A stretch of 33,901 nt of DNA from a bacterium. Its GTDB lineage: Bacteria > UBP14 > UBA6098 > B30-G16. This document shows positions 1 to 8,641 of the stretch, piece by piece. Within the stretch, counting starts at the first letter, position 1. Every line of letters starts with the position of its first letter. A program made the position numbers and the translations under genes. The notes under the pieces were generated by a model. It did no database searches, was not told the origin of the DNA, and saw only the letters and a program-made list of their open reading frames with translations. The stretch spans positions 1 through 33,901 of the forward strand of contig JAUWMV010000023.1 in assembly GCA_030613005.1 (NCBI GenBank), in the 5' to 3' direction.

Positions 1-52
1 AATGAAGCAATATTGGAATAACATTGAATAATATTTAACCTTGGATATCGAT

Positions 53-919
53 ATGACTAAAAGAATTATAACTTTTTTTTTATTGGCTATCCTGTTATTA
101 ATTTTCTTTTTATTACCGGGATTAGCTCGAATAGAACGAGGCGCTGTAGCATTTGCACAGCAGTTCGATTCCGTATTCAGCAGCACTACAACACCACCAG
201 AAGCTCCTCCAGCAGAAGGCGGCGCTCCTCGCAAACCACTTTGGGATACCGATTGGAGCAATACCCCAAACATTGTTGCCACATTATTATTAGCCTCGAT
301 TCTCTCCGGTTTAGTGAGTTTCCGTCGGCGTGGCGGACCGGCGCAGATGGCGTTTACTGAAGCACACATTGTCCTTTCAGTGGCGGCAGCGCTTATGATG
401 ATGATTATCGGCAGTCAGATTGCCCGAGCTTTCGGTCTAATGGGTGCAGCTTCAATCGTAAGATACCGTTACTCATTAAAATCACCTCGTCAAGCCAGTT
501 CATTAGTTATCGCCTTAGGAATAGGAATGGCTTGCGGTGTAGGGCTTTTCGCATTAGCTACCGTAGCTTCATTTTTCATCTTTTTGGTTTCAAATTTCTT
601 TGAGCATATGCCAGGAGGATTGAAACGCTTGCTCTTTGCCTCTCTTTGGAAATGGCGTCTAAGAATCAGAACTACCGATCCTGATGCAACACTGGAAAAC
701 ATTAAGAAACTCTTTATTAGCAGGGATATAAAATATAAAATCAAGCGAATTCGCGGTGAGCGTGGTCCACAAAGAGACCAAACGGAAATAGATATAGAGC
801 TTCCGAAAACAATAGACCGCAATTATATAGGCGATAAAATAATGTCGGATGTTATCAATCGTCTCGAGTGGAAACGCATTGAAATCAAGCCATCAGCAGT
901 CGAGGAAATACCTGAATGA
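53..919 (+). CDS. DUF4956 family multi-pass membrane protein
   Basis: The motif ARAFGLMGAASIVRYR, followed by SPRQASSL and a Gly-rich helix, is the signature of DUF4956, a membrane family of unknown activity. By eye there is an N-terminal membrane segment, a Pro/Ala-rich linker, three more hydrophobic segments and a basic soluble C-terminal domain of about 100 residues. The last four bases overlap the next gene (ATGA), so the two are probably co-translated. DUF4956 proteins are often encoded beside VTC-type polyphosphate polymerases; none is visible here, but the locus may continue upstream of the window. I chose the ATG over an in-frame TTG 12 bases earlier because GGA lies 7 bases before it; the choice is weak. 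The family call is fairly sure and the function is unknown. Confidence 0.75.
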   Translation: MTKRIITFFLLAILLLIFFLLPGLARIERGAVAFAQQFDSVFSSTTTPPEAPPAEGGAPRKPLWDTDWSNTPNIVATLLLASILSGLVSFRRRGGPAQMAFTEAHIVLSVAAALMMMIIGSQIARAFGLMGAASIVRYRYSLKSPRQASSLVIALGIGMACGVGLFALATVASFFIFLVSNFFEHMPGGLKRLLFASLWKWRLRIRTTDPDATLENIKKLFISRDIKYKIKRIRGERGPQRDQTEIDIELPKTIDRNYIGDKIMSDVINRLEWKRIEIKPSAVEEIPE

Positions 920-1860
920 ACCGTAATTTTGCATTCTTTATTATTATCGTCATAACAATTGTTTCCTTGGCTGAATCAGAGCAGAATATCGATTTGGGGG
1001 TTGAATTCGCAACTGTCTGGGAATGTGAGTTTAGCGAAAAAAACCCGAGCAACGTATTTATCATTCAAAGGTTGAGACCAAAACTCATTGCAGATTTAAG
1101 TCACAATTTTACCTTCAAACTAACAGTAGAACTAGAAAACGGTTTCGCACAGTTAAAAGATGCCAAATTACAATGGAAATATAACAAACAGTTTAAAATC
1201 GGTGTTGGCAGCAGACGCAAGCCATTCGGTTTGGAGAACATTTATAATTTTTGGTCGATTCCGGGAGTAGATTGGTCACTTATACATGACCTGTTCGAAA
1301 AATCTGGTCACCACGATCGCAGTATAGGCGTTTGGGTACAAGGGAAACTTTTTCAGGAACCGTTCAAAATCAAATATGATGTTGGCTTGTATAATAGGTT
1401 CGATAGTTACACAGGAGAACACGAAACAAGCGATAAACATTTCTCCTCACAGATTGTGTATTCTCCGCAACAATTTCTGAATGTTGTTCTAAGTTTATCC
1501 AGCGTCTCAGATACGTTTGATCTTAATCGCTGTGTAGCGTATGGAATCGGTGCAAGCATTAAAATCATTGGGATCGAGATTGCAGGTGAATATGCATCCG
1601 GTGAAGATCCATTTTCTGAAACCACATCTGATGCGGATATCGAAGGCTATCAATTCTGGGCTCGTTATGATATAGGTAGATTTCAACCGTATGTGCAGCA
1701 TGAGTTTTCTGATAACGGAAAGGAGAAAAAACATACATCTCTTGGTTGCCGTTTAGAACTTACAAAGTATACCCGAATCAAGCTGCAAACAACCTATATC
1801 GATAAGGATGGCGACGATCCATACCGCGAATTCTGTATCAAGGCTCACGCAAAATTTTGA
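916..1860 (+). CDS. OprP/OprO-like outer-membrane porin
   Basis: A hydrophobic signal peptide is followed by a protein made almost wholly of alternating amphipathic beta strands and ending in Phe, as outer-membrane barrels do. The segment around residues 55-110 (FKLTVELENGFAQLKDAKLQWKY in two parts, then GVGSRRKPFGLEN) resembles the phosphate-selective porin O/P family, where a long strand-rich region is followed by a G-x-x-KxPFG-type motif. At 314 residues it is shorter than classical OprP (about 400). It overlaps the DUF4956 gene by 4 bases. Substrate specificity cannot be read from the sequence; phosphate is only the family's namesake. It is followed by a hairpin-rich repeat that may end transcription. 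Confidence 0.6.
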   Translation: MNRNFAFFIIIVITIVSLAESEQNIDLGVEFATVWECEFSEKNPSNVFIIQRLRPKLIADLSHNFTFKLTVELENGFAQLKDAKLQWKYNKQFKIGVGSRRKPFGLENIYNFWSIPGVDWSLIHDLFEKSGHHDRSIGVWVQGKLFQEPFKIKYDVGLYNRFDSYTGEHETSDKHFSSQIVYSPQQFLNVVLSLSSVSDTFDLNRCVAYGIGASIKIIGIEIAGEYASGEDPFSETTSDADIEGYQFWARYDIGRFQPYVQHEFSDNGKEKKHTSLGCRLELTKYTRIKLQTTYIDKDGDDPYREFCIKAHAKF

Positions 1861-1989
1861 TATTTTTTGGATCTACCTGCATTAAGAAAAACCTACGCTT
1901 ATTGTTTTATTTCATCTCCTATTACTGTAACAAAAGGAGAAATAAGTAGTCATAATGCAAATCAACTCTAACTAATGCGGATTTTAAAA

Positions 1990-2105
1990 TTCATCACCTC
2001 ACCCGATTCCAACTAACACTGGAATCTCCCTCTCCCAAAAGAGAGGGAATAAAAAACGATCGTTTCATACTCCCCTTTCTCCTTAGGGAGAAAGAGGCCG
2101 GTGAA
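1990..2105. repeat. Hairpin-rich palindromic intergenic element (MITE/REP-like)
   Basis: It lies between two convergent genes. It contains two perfect 8-bp stems: TCCCTCTC/GAGAGGGA at 2027-2034 and 2041-2048 with a 6-base loop, and CTTTCTCC/GGAGAAAG at 2075-2082 and 2087-2094 with a 4-base loop. The outer ends (TCATCACC near 1991 and CCGGTGAA near 2098-2105) are imperfect inverted repeats, so the whole unit is roughly palindromic. There is no coding potential. Such CCCTCTC-rich units are common dispersed intergenic repeats in bacterial genomes. Here it may also act as a bidirectional terminator. Confidence 0.55.
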
Positions 2106-2116
2106 TAGAGGGGATT

Positions 2117-3211
2117 TTATTTAAACGGACTATAAATCCCAAGCTTCCCAGCAATTTCATTCATATTATCTATAACTTTTACTTCAATAGGAACTTCCGC
2201 GGCATTTTTCCGCTGTGATATCCATTCCTTTTCCCCGTGAATCCAAATTCTATCCTGACCTTTAGACGTAGGTTTATTTCTAAGCTCTTTAATAAACTCA
2301 TCCATCGATGAAACAAATTTATCGATTGGAATGAATAATGATGGATTAATCACGCCGAAAAAATGACAGACATCCGGTGGTGCATCCTTCCCGTGCCCGT
2401 ATACATTCAACCCAAACGAGCCACCAGATAGAATGCCGGAAAATATGTCAACCATAGTACCCAATCCATAACCCTTATGCCCACCCGAAATTTCTTCTAC
2501 ACCTCCTAATGGCAATAATCCACCGCCAATTCGATTCAAAACGTTATCGAGTACCAATGCTGGATCGTTGGTAGGCAATCCTTCTGCATCTGTTGCCCAC
2601 ATTATCGGAATAGATTTATTCTGACGGGCATACACCTCGAGTTTACCTCGGGGAACGGTTGATGTAGCCATATCGAGAACCCATGGAAATTCTTCTTTAG
2701 TTGGTATCGCGATAGAAATCGGGTTTGTTCCGAAAGCCATATTCTTTGCGTTTGTAGGCACAACTAAGGGAGCGGAATTGGTCATTGAAATTCCTATGAA
2801 ATTTTTCTCTAACGCCATCATTGAATAATATCCAGCTATACCGTAGTGATTCGAGTTTCTGACTGTTGCAAAGGCTATGCCGCTCTTACATGCTTTGAGT
2901 ATAAGTTTTTCCATTGTTTTATACGAAACGGGCTGTCCCAAACCATTGTTGCCTGTGACTAAAAGCGATACTGGAGTCTCTTTTAGGATTTCAATTTCAG
3001 CATTGGGAATCATTACACCTCTGCCTATACCGTCGACATAGCGTTTCAATCTTGCTACACCATGTGATGCAATCCCTCTTTGGTCTGAGGTTACGAGAAC
3101 ATCCGCTGTTATTTCAGCATCATGCCTTTTTGTGCCAATAGAAGTGAATATTTCGACAATGAAATTCTTCAATCGACCTACAGACACTCTCCACCATTTA
3201 ACCTCTTCCAT
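2117..3211 (-). CDS. Ldh2/malate-lactate dehydrogenase family NAD(P)-dependent oxidoreductase
   Basis: It matches the MDH/LDH type 2 family, which oxidises 2-hydroxy acids such as malate, L-sulfolactate or ureidoglycolate with NAD(P), and has a fold distinct from classical LDH. Visible motifs are SDQRGIASHGVARL near residue 45 (conserved His), NSNHYGIAGYY near residue 120 (catalytic His), TNSAPLVVPT and FGTNPISIAIP, and the glycine-rich GGHKGYGLGTMVD near residue 245. The length of 364 is normal. The start has a strong Shine-Dalgarno sequence (AGGAG, 5 bases before ATG). It lies 67 bases downstream of folP on the same strand and is probably co-transcribed. The exact substrate cannot be assigned. 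Confidence 0.88.
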   Translation of the reverse strand: MEEVKWWRVSVGRLKNFIVEIFTSIGTKRHDAEITADVLVTSDQRGIASHGVARLKRYVDGIGRGVMIPNAEIEILKETPVSLLVTGNNGLGQPVSYKTMEKLILKACKSGIAFATVRNSNHYGIAGYYSMMALEKNFIGISMTNSAPLVVPTNAKNMAFGTNPISIAIPTKEEFPWVLDMATSTVPRGKLEVYARQNKSIPIMWATDAEGLPTNDPALVLDNVLNRIGGGLLPLGGVEEISGGHKGYGLGTMVDIFSGILSGGSFGLNVYGHGKDAPPDVCHFFGVINPSLFIPIDKFVSSMDEFIKELRNKPTSKGQDRIWIHGEKEWISQRKNAAEVPIEVKVIDNMNEIAGKLGIYSPFK

Positions 3212-3278
3212 TACTTCTCCTGTTTAAAACGTCATTATAACAAAAAGCAGAATTGTTTAACAATCAATTATTCTCCAA

Positions 3279-4142
3279 TTATTGCAAAGTGTTTAATTCT
3301 GGTGGAATATGTTCTAACAATGCAATTGTCATTGTTATTGCTTGTTTTGCACCTGCAACATCGTGAACACGCAATATGTCAACACCTAATGATGCCGACA
3401 GTATAAATGTAGCAAACGAACCGGGATCTCGCTTTGAAGCGTTTTTCTCACCAGTATAATGACCAATGAAAGATTTTCTTGAGGTTCCAATGAGAACAGG
3501 AAACCCAATTCTTTGCAGCTCTTTAATTCCCCATATCAAATCGATATTATCGATGAAACGCTTGCCAAAACCGATTCCCGGATCGAGTATAATGTGATCC
3601 CTTGAAATTCCCGCTTCAATAGCCTTTTCAGAACGTTTTTGAAGCCAACCGCGGATTTCACTCACAACATCTTCGTAATGCGGATTTTTCTGCATATCTC
3701 TCGGTGTTCCTTTTATATGGGAAATAACAACATTTGCATTGGACTCTGCAACTAATTCAAATATATCCTCCGAGAATGTCCCACCTGAAATATCGTTGAC
3801 CCAATTAGCTCCAGCTTGTATTGCATTTCTTGCAACGATCGATTTGTATGTATCTATGGAAATAATAATATCTTTATTGGATTTTCGGATTTTTTCAATA
3901 ATTGGAATTGTTCTTGAAAGTTCTTCATCACGAGAAACCGGCTTAGCCCCAGGTCGAGTCGATTCACCGCCTATATCGATTAGCTCAGCGCCTTGCTCGA
4001 TTAGCTTCGATGCATGTTCGACAGCTCTATTTGTATCAAACCAAAGACCACCATCGGAGAAAGAATCTGGTGTCACATTTATCGCACCCATAAATCTTAC
4101 TTTTCTAAGATTCTCTATTATCTTCTCAACATTAATTTCCAT
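3279..4142 (-). CDS. folP: Dihydropteroate synthase
   Basis: It condenses 6-hydroxymethyl-dihydropterin diphosphate with p-aminobenzoate in cytoplasmic folate synthesis and is the sulfonamide target. The DHPS signatures appear in order: GAINVTPDSFSDGG (about residue 19), IDIGGESTRPGA (about 57), ISIDTYKS, WVNDISGG, DPGIGFGKR (about 186), LIGTSRKSFIG (about 216) and LRVHDVAGAKQA (about 255). The length of 287 is typical. The start is preceded by only a weak purine tract (CTGAGA). Two other folate genes (folK, folB) lie 4-5 kb away on the same strand, so the pathway is clustered but interrupted. Confidence 0.96.
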   Translation of the reverse strand: MEINVEKIIENLRKVRFMGAINVTPDSFSDGGLWFDTNRAVEHASKLIEQGAELIDIGGESTRPGAKPVSRDEELSRTIPIIEKIRKSNKDIIISIDTYKSIVARNAIQAGANWVNDISGGTFSEDIFELVAESNANVVISHIKGTPRDMQKNPHYEDVVSEIRGWLQKRSEKAIEAGISRDHIILDPGIGFGKRFIDNIDLIWGIKELQRIGFPVLIGTSRKSFIGHYTGEKNASKRDPGSFATFILSASLGVDILRVHDVAGAKQAITMTIALLEHIPPELNTLQ

Positions 4143-4319
4143 TCTCAGAATATAATTATCGATACGTTGGTTACAAATATTTTTGAGCGTCTAAATTTTT
4201 GAAATTATGTATAAAATTTTTTAATTATTGTGTAAAAAAGGAATTTTATTGAAAATTCTCACATAAATTATAAATTATATAATTCTTCACAAATCAAATT
4301 TACTTTAAAGGAGGGTAAT

Positions 4320-5519
4320 ATGAATAAAGTATTCTGGCACTTTTCCCGAAGGTCTCAGATGATGAAAGGTTCCATAATAAGGGAGACGTTAAAAATAACA
4401 AAAAAACCAGGAATAATTTCCTTTGGCGGAGGTCTTCCTGCAACTGAGTCGTTTCCTATAGAAGAACTTGTGGTGGCGACAGAAAAAGTTCTTCGAGAAA
4501 AAAGCGAGCATTCTCTCCAGTATGGCACAACCGAGGGTTATCCACCTTTGCGAGAGTTTATTGCGGATTTTTTAGGGAGACGTGGAATTAAAGCTACAAC
4601 AGATGAAATAATGATTACTGGGGGTTCACAACAGGGATTAGATTTGGTCGGTCGATTATTTTTCGATTGGGGAGATTCTGTGATTATGCCAAGACCGACG
4701 TATCTTGGTGCAATTCAAGCGTTTAAAGCATATAGTACTCACAATATAGGATTACGCTCGGACGATTCGGGAATTACAGTCGATATGATGGAGGAAGAAA
4801 TTTTAACAAACAATCCTCGTCTAATTTATCTGGTTCCAACATTCCAGAATCCCGATGGCAGAACAATTCCAGCGGAAAGACGACAAAAGATAATTGACCT
4901 CTCGAGTAAATATGGCGTTCCAATCATTGAGGATGATCCTTATAGTGAGATAAATTTCCAGGAACGCATTCCCCTTGCAATGAGAGCTATGGCTCCGGAT
5001 CATGTGATTCTTCTTGGTACATTTTCCAAGCTTTTGTGTCCCGGTTTCCGAATAGCTTGGATTTGTGCGCCAAAGGAAGTTTTGGATAGGATTGTATTGC
5101 TTAAACAGGGTGCCGACCTTTTTACAAATACTTTCGGGCAACATGTTATCTATGAATATGCCAAGGATGGAGCATTAGACGGGCATATCGAGAAGTTGAA
5201 GGTTATGTATAAAAGTCGTCGCGACAAAATGATCCAGTCGATGATGGACTATTTCCCACAGGATGTTAAATTTACACGACCAGCAGGTGGATTGTTCCTA
5301 TGGGTCGAATTGCCAGAAAATATAAACACAACGGAGCTTCTTCCAAAAGCTGTCGAGAAAAATGTGGCATATATACCCGGAGAAGCATTCTATCCCACCC
5401 CTGGAGGATACAATTGCATGAGGTTAAACTATTCAATGCCGAATGAGGATCAGATTGAAGAAGGCATAAAACGTCTTGCGGAGTTATTTATTGAAACTCT
5501 CGATAAACAAGGAAAATAA
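4320..5519 (+). CDS. Fold-type I PLP-dependent aminotransferase (LysN/AraT-like)
   Basis: A class I/II aminotransferase of the 2-aminoadipate/aromatic subgroup, related to the catalytic half of MocR regulators. Motifs: ISFGGGLPATESFP near the N-terminus, QYGTTEGYPPLREF, ITGGSQQGLDL (PLP phosphate contact), YLVPTFQNPDGR, IIEDDPYSE (Asp pairing with the PLP nitrogen) and GTFSKLLCPGFRIAW with the Schiff-base Lys at residue 237. No DNA-binding domain is present, so it is a stand-alone enzyme. A strong Shine-Dalgarno sequence (AAAGGAGG) precedes the ATG. It is monocistronic, with an intrinsic terminator directly downstream. The amino acid substrate is undetermined. Confidence 0.9.
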   Translation: MNKVFWHFSRRSQMMKGSIIRETLKITKKPGIISFGGGLPATESFPIEELVVATEKVLREKSEHSLQYGTTEGYPPLREFIADFLGRRGIKATTDEIMITGGSQQGLDLVGRLFFDWGDSVIMPRPTYLGAIQAFKAYSTHNIGLRSDDSGITVDMMEEEILTNNPRLIYLVPTFQNPDGRTIPAERRQKIIDLSSKYGVPIIEDDPYSEINFQERIPLAMRAMAPDHVILLGTFSKLLCPGFRIAWICAPKEVLDRIVLLKQGADLFTNTFGQHVIYEYAKDGALDGHIEKLKVMYKSRRDKMIQSMMDYFPQDVKFTRPAGGLFLWVELPENINTTELLPKAVEKNVAYIPGEAFYPTPGGYNCMRLNYSMPNEDQIEEGIKRLAELFIETLDKQGK

Positions 5520-5534
5520 ATCGAATTTATGTAA

Positions 5535-5560
5535 GGGCGTGGTTTCCACGCCCTTTTTTT
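5535..5560 (+). terminator. Rho-independent terminator of the aminotransferase gene
   Basis: GGGCGTGG and CCACGCCC form a perfect 8-bp stem with a 3-base TTT loop, followed by seven T. It begins 16 bases after the stop codon, in the right orientation. Its descending arm plus T-tract is the first unit of the tandem array that follows. Confidence 0.9.
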
Positions 5561-5740
5561 ATGAATCCTCACAAGAGCAACGTTTCCACGCCCTTTTTTT
5601 ATGAATCCTCACAAGAGCAACGTTTCCACGCCCTTTTTTCATGAACTCAAACAAGAGCAGCGTTTCCACGCCCTTTTTTTATGAATCCTCACAAGAGCAA
5701 CGTTTCCACGCCCTTTTTTCATGAATCCACACTACAATTA
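5541..5740. repeat. 40-bp tandem repeat array made from a terminator half
   Basis: Five head-to-tail units of exactly 40 bp begin at 5541, 5581, 5621, 5661 and 5701; the last is degraded at its end. Each unit has CGTTTCCACGCCC (GG in place of the first CG in unit 1), a run of six or seven T, and a 20-base linker starting ATGAAT. Only the first unit is preceded by the ascending GGGCGTGG arm, so only it can form the local hairpin; the single arm could in principle pair with any of the five descending arms. There are no unique spacers, so it is not a CRISPR array. It lies between convergent genes. Confidence 0.95.
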
Positions 5741-5754
5741 TAAGATAATCAGTT

Positions 5755-7794
5755 TTACTGTTGAGGGAATACTTCAGGTTTCTTTACTCGGACTTTTAAT
5801 ACAAACCATTTGCCGAAAAGTTCGATGTCCATTTTAGAGGAATCAAATTCCGCTCGTTTTGCAGCGTTAAGAACGGCTTGATCGATTACAGAATTGCCAC
5901 ATCCTCGTATAAGTTTCACCTCCGGGACACGTCCAAAAGCATCGATTATTATCTTAACAATAATAATCTTATTATCTAGACGAGAACTCCATTCCGCTTC
6001 TGGATAGTATAACTTCAGACGTTCAATAGGTCTTGGAGCTTCAGGTAAGCCCTCATACGATATCCTCGGATCGAAAATATCCGATGAATCCTCGGGTGTA
6101 AGTTCAGTTAAGCTCTCAGTATGTTCTGGACCTGAGGATTTTGCCAGTTCTATTGTAATACTTTCACCTAACATAACTTGAGCCAATGAATCATACGGTG
6201 TTTTAGGAAATTTATCTTTAAGTTGCTGTAGTAATTTCTTCGCAGCTTCACCCTGACCTAAAAGAGATAATATCTCAGCCTTAGCAATCATAGCTTTGGG
6301 TATCCATCGGCTTCCGGTAAATGAATCTATGACAAATGAATAATATATAAGAGCGGAATCTGTCCATTCGTATGTAAGCCAGAACTCTTCTGCCTTAACA
6401 AAATAATATGCAACATTCCTAACAGACATCGAGTCCAATGCACCGCCACGACTTTTGAAATAATCCACAGCACCAACTGCATAATCACTTTCCGGATATG
6501 TTTCCAGAACTTCAGCGAATACTCTATCTGCAGCCTCGATTTCCTTTTTCTTAAAAGCCAACACCCATCCAAGTGAGTATGCGGCTCTGGGTGCCATGCT
6601 ATCATCAGGAAATTTTTCTATAACCGATTTATATGCCGCAATAGCGGAATCGGGAAGATCTAGCTCCAGCAAGAACATCTCAGCCATCTTTATTTGTGCT
6701 GAAGCAGCAGATCCACCCAAAGTATCTGAATTAATTGCTGCTCGATATTCGAGAAATCTATCCACAATAGAAATCCTGTTCATTGCGAGCTCAGTAATTT
6801 CAGTGCTACCAAATTCAGATGCAGCGGAGTTATACATTTCCTTAGCGAGAGCCAACTTACTAAGGTCGAAATACATATCTCCAAGTTTCATATATGCCCA
6901 TGCAGATTGCTCAGTCTTTGGATATCTTCTTGTAATATTTTCCCATATCTCCCTTGCAGAACTCGTATCGTTGCGAAAAAGAGCTACGTCACCTACAATA
7001 AGTTCCACCTCAGACCAATTTTTCCGGAATGAATCGTCGTTAAGCAGGACATGAAGGATTTTATCCGCTTTATCTAGTTTATCCAATTTAATGAAACATT
7101 TTGCTAGAAGAATTCTGGCTTCCAGATAGTCTATTTTAGGCAGGTCTCCTTTGGATATGGGTTTAAGATAATTTGCAGCCTTTTCATACTCCTCAAAGAA
7201 CCATTCAACTTGACCAAGCCTTAATCTGACCTTGTAAATCTTGGAACTTTTGGGGAAACTTTCTATGAATCTCAGGAATGCGTTTTTGGCATCGATGAAA
7301 TTACTGTCCTTAAATGCCAGTTCACCGATCATGAAAAGTGCTTCTTCGGCTCTATCTGGATTTTCTTTGGCGAAAATTTCTAGTGAATCTACCGCATCGT
7401 CCTCTTTCCCACCATAGTACAAACATACACTTCGCCAATAACGAGACTCATTTGCGTATTTGCTTCCAGGGAAATATTCTAATATCTCATTGAATTTGCG
7501 TAAGGCTTTGGAATACTCGCCAATTCGGAAATACGACATCCCTAATAGAAAAAGTGCATCATCAATATAGTCGCTTTCGGGATATATCGTTAGAACTTTA
7601 AGAGTTTTTTCTACGGTTTTATCATAGTGACTTTTAGCAGTACCAGAGACAATGTCTCCACCGTCTTTTACTCGTATTTTCTCTGCCTTTTTATAATTTT
7701 TTCTGGCAAGAAATAATGTATTATAGTAAACACATCCGTTGAAACCGCCTACTATCAATACAAATAATACAATTTTTAATACTTTATGTTTCAT
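5755..7794 (-). CDS. Tetratricopeptide-repeat lipoprotein with TonB-like C-terminal domain
   Basis: The N-terminus is a hydrophobic signal ending in GGFNGC, giving a probable lipoprotein with lipidated Cys21 and no inner-membrane Asp at +2. Residues about 50-560 are TPR/YbgF/BamD-type helical repeats (for example YPESDYIDDALFLLGMSYF, then a motif starting FPGSKYANE, repeated with variation). Residues about 580-679 resemble a TonB C-terminal domain: a basic/acidic strand, IIDAFGRVPEVKLIRGCG and then IDQAVLNAAKRAEFDSSK. TPR modules suggest a protein-interaction scaffold in the periplasm. A TonB-like end on a lipid-anchored protein is odd, because energy-transducing TonB is held in the inner membrane by a helix. 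The Shine-Dalgarno sequence is weak. The precise role is unknown. Confidence 0.8.
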   Translation of the reverse strand: MKHKVLKIVLFVLIVGGFNGCVYYNTLFLARKNYKKAEKIRVKDGGDIVSGTAKSHYDKTVEKTLKVLTIYPESDYIDDALFLLGMSYFRIGEYSKALRKFNEILEYFPGSKYANESRYWRSVCLYYGGKEDDAVDSLEIFAKENPDRAEEALFMIGELAFKDSNFIDAKNAFLRFIESFPKSSKIYKVRLRLGQVEWFFEEYEKAANYLKPISKGDLPKIDYLEARILLAKCFIKLDKLDKADKILHVLLNDDSFRKNWSEVELIVGDVALFRNDTSSAREIWENITRRYPKTEQSAWAYMKLGDMYFDLSKLALAKEMYNSAASEFGSTEITELAMNRISIVDRFLEYRAAINSDTLGGSAASAQIKMAEMFLLELDLPDSAIAAYKSVIEKFPDDSMAPRAAYSLGWVLAFKKKEIEAADRVFAEVLETYPESDYAVGAVDYFKSRGGALDSMSVRNVAYYFVKAEEFWLTYEWTDSALIYYSFVIDSFTGSRWIPKAMIAKAEILSLLGQGEAAKKLLQQLKDKFPKTPYDSLAQVMLGESITIELAKSSGPEHTESLTELTPEDSSDIFDPRISYEGLPEAPRPIERLKLYYPEAEWSSRLDNKIIIVKIIIDAFGRVPEVKLIRGCGNSVIDQAVLNAAKRAEFDSSKMDIELFGKWFVLKVRVKKPEVFPQQ

Positions 7795-7988
7795 TTTTGA
7801 AAATAAAGAGTTTCGATTCTAATTTTGCAAGATTAATTTAAAACAACGGGTATGCATTTAGATCGTTTAACCTCACATTCTATCCTCATCCCTAACACTT
7901 ATATTAACATAATGCTAACAAACATTCAGTCAACAAAAAAAAACAGTATTGATTATTCAGTAAAAATATTCGAGGCATTAGGATTAAA

Positions 7989-8519
7989 TCATTTTTTGCT
8001 TAGTATTTTATTAATTGCCTGCTCCCAATCCTTAGATTCAATTTTGCTAATTACAGTTCGAAGTTGTTCGGGCATTCGCTCGAGATATTCCGAAAGAGGG
8101 AGGTTATCAGTTGGGTTTAGGAGATCGGAGTTTATTTCCAACATCGGTTCAAGAAAGAAATCTCTCAGAAGTAATTGTTTATGTGGAATTGTTAATTGAT
8201 CTGTCGTAATTATCTCGTTCCCAAACAAAAGTATATCGAGGTCAATAATTCTCGTTCCCCTGCGTCTATCTTTTTTGCGTCCAAGTTTTTTTTCCATATC
8301 TTTCAGATTTTTAAGGAGTTCAAACGGTGAAATGCCACAGTTTGCGTTTACTACTGCATTATAGAAATTCGGTTGGTTAGGTTCTCCCCATGGTTCCGTC
8401 TCATATATTGACGATACAGCTTCGATTTTCATGCTTTGACTCAGAAGATTTATCGCAGATTTAAGATTTTTTTCACGATCACCTAAATTGCTCCCCAGAC
8501 CTATGAAAATTTTTTCCAT
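7989..8519 (-). CDS. folK: 2-amino-4-hydroxy-6-hydroxymethyldihydropteridine diphosphokinase
   Basis: It transfers pyrophosphate from ATP to 6-hydroxymethyl-dihydropterin, the step before FolP. Family motifs: IGLGSNLGDREKNL at the N-terminus, SSIYETEPWG (about 37-46), QPNFYNAVV, and the catalytic RRRGTRIIDLDILLFG, which holds the magnesium-binding Asp pair. At 176 residues it is near the usual 160-180. A GGGGGA tract lies somewhat far (about 9-11 bases) upstream of the ATG. It is downstream of folB, with a repeat-filled 170-base gap between them. Confidence 0.95.
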   Translation of the reverse strand: MEKIFIGLGSNLGDREKNLKSAINLLSQSMKIEAVSSIYETEPWGEPNQPNFYNAVVNANCGISPFELLKNLKDMEKKLGRKKDRRRGTRIIDLDILLFGNEIITTDQLTIPHKQLLLRDFFLEPMLEINSDLLNPTDNLPLSEYLERMPEQLRTVISKIESKDWEQAINKILSKK

Positions 8520-8546
8520 TATAAATAATTCCCCCGTTTAATATTC

Positions 8547-8580
8547 ACATGTACGGGCGTGGTTCCCACGCCCTTTTTTT
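8547..8580. repeat. GC-rich palindrome with T-tract (terminator-like dispersed repeat, copy A)
   Basis: GGGCGTGG/CCACGCCC, an 8-bp perfect stem with a TTC loop (8555-8573), is followed by seven T. It is the same palindrome as the terminator at 5535 apart from the loop. Its T-tract is on the plus strand but both flanking genes are on the minus strand, so it is better seen as a dispersed palindromic repeat than a working terminator. A second copy of the descending arm with TTTT follows at 8582-8593. Confidence 0.8.
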
Positions 8581-8620
8581 CCCACGCCCTTTTGTATTTA
8601 TGTATGCGTTTAATAACCTA

Positions 8621-8639
8621 GGACGGGGTGACCCCGTCC
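8621..8639. repeat. 19-bp perfect palindrome, GGACGGGGT-G-ACCCCGTCC
   Basis: The two 9-bp arms are perfect inverted repeats around a single central G, very GC-rich against the AT-rich background. It sits between two copies of the GGGCGTGG element, making a mosaic of palindromic repeats in the folK-folB gap. Confidence 0.85.
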
Positions 8640-8641
8640 CT

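Noticed and set aside
41-52. TTG start for the first gene
   Set aside because: The ATG 12 bases downstream is the more usual codon and has a GGA at suitable distance; the evidence either way is weak.
5561-5644. Short frame starting at the ATG inside the tandem repeats
   Set aside because: No ribosome site; the 40-bp period is not a multiple of three and the frame is an artefact of the repeats.
5541-5740. The repeat array as a CRISPR
   Set aside because: Units are contiguous 40-bp tandem copies with no unique spacers and no cas genes nearby.
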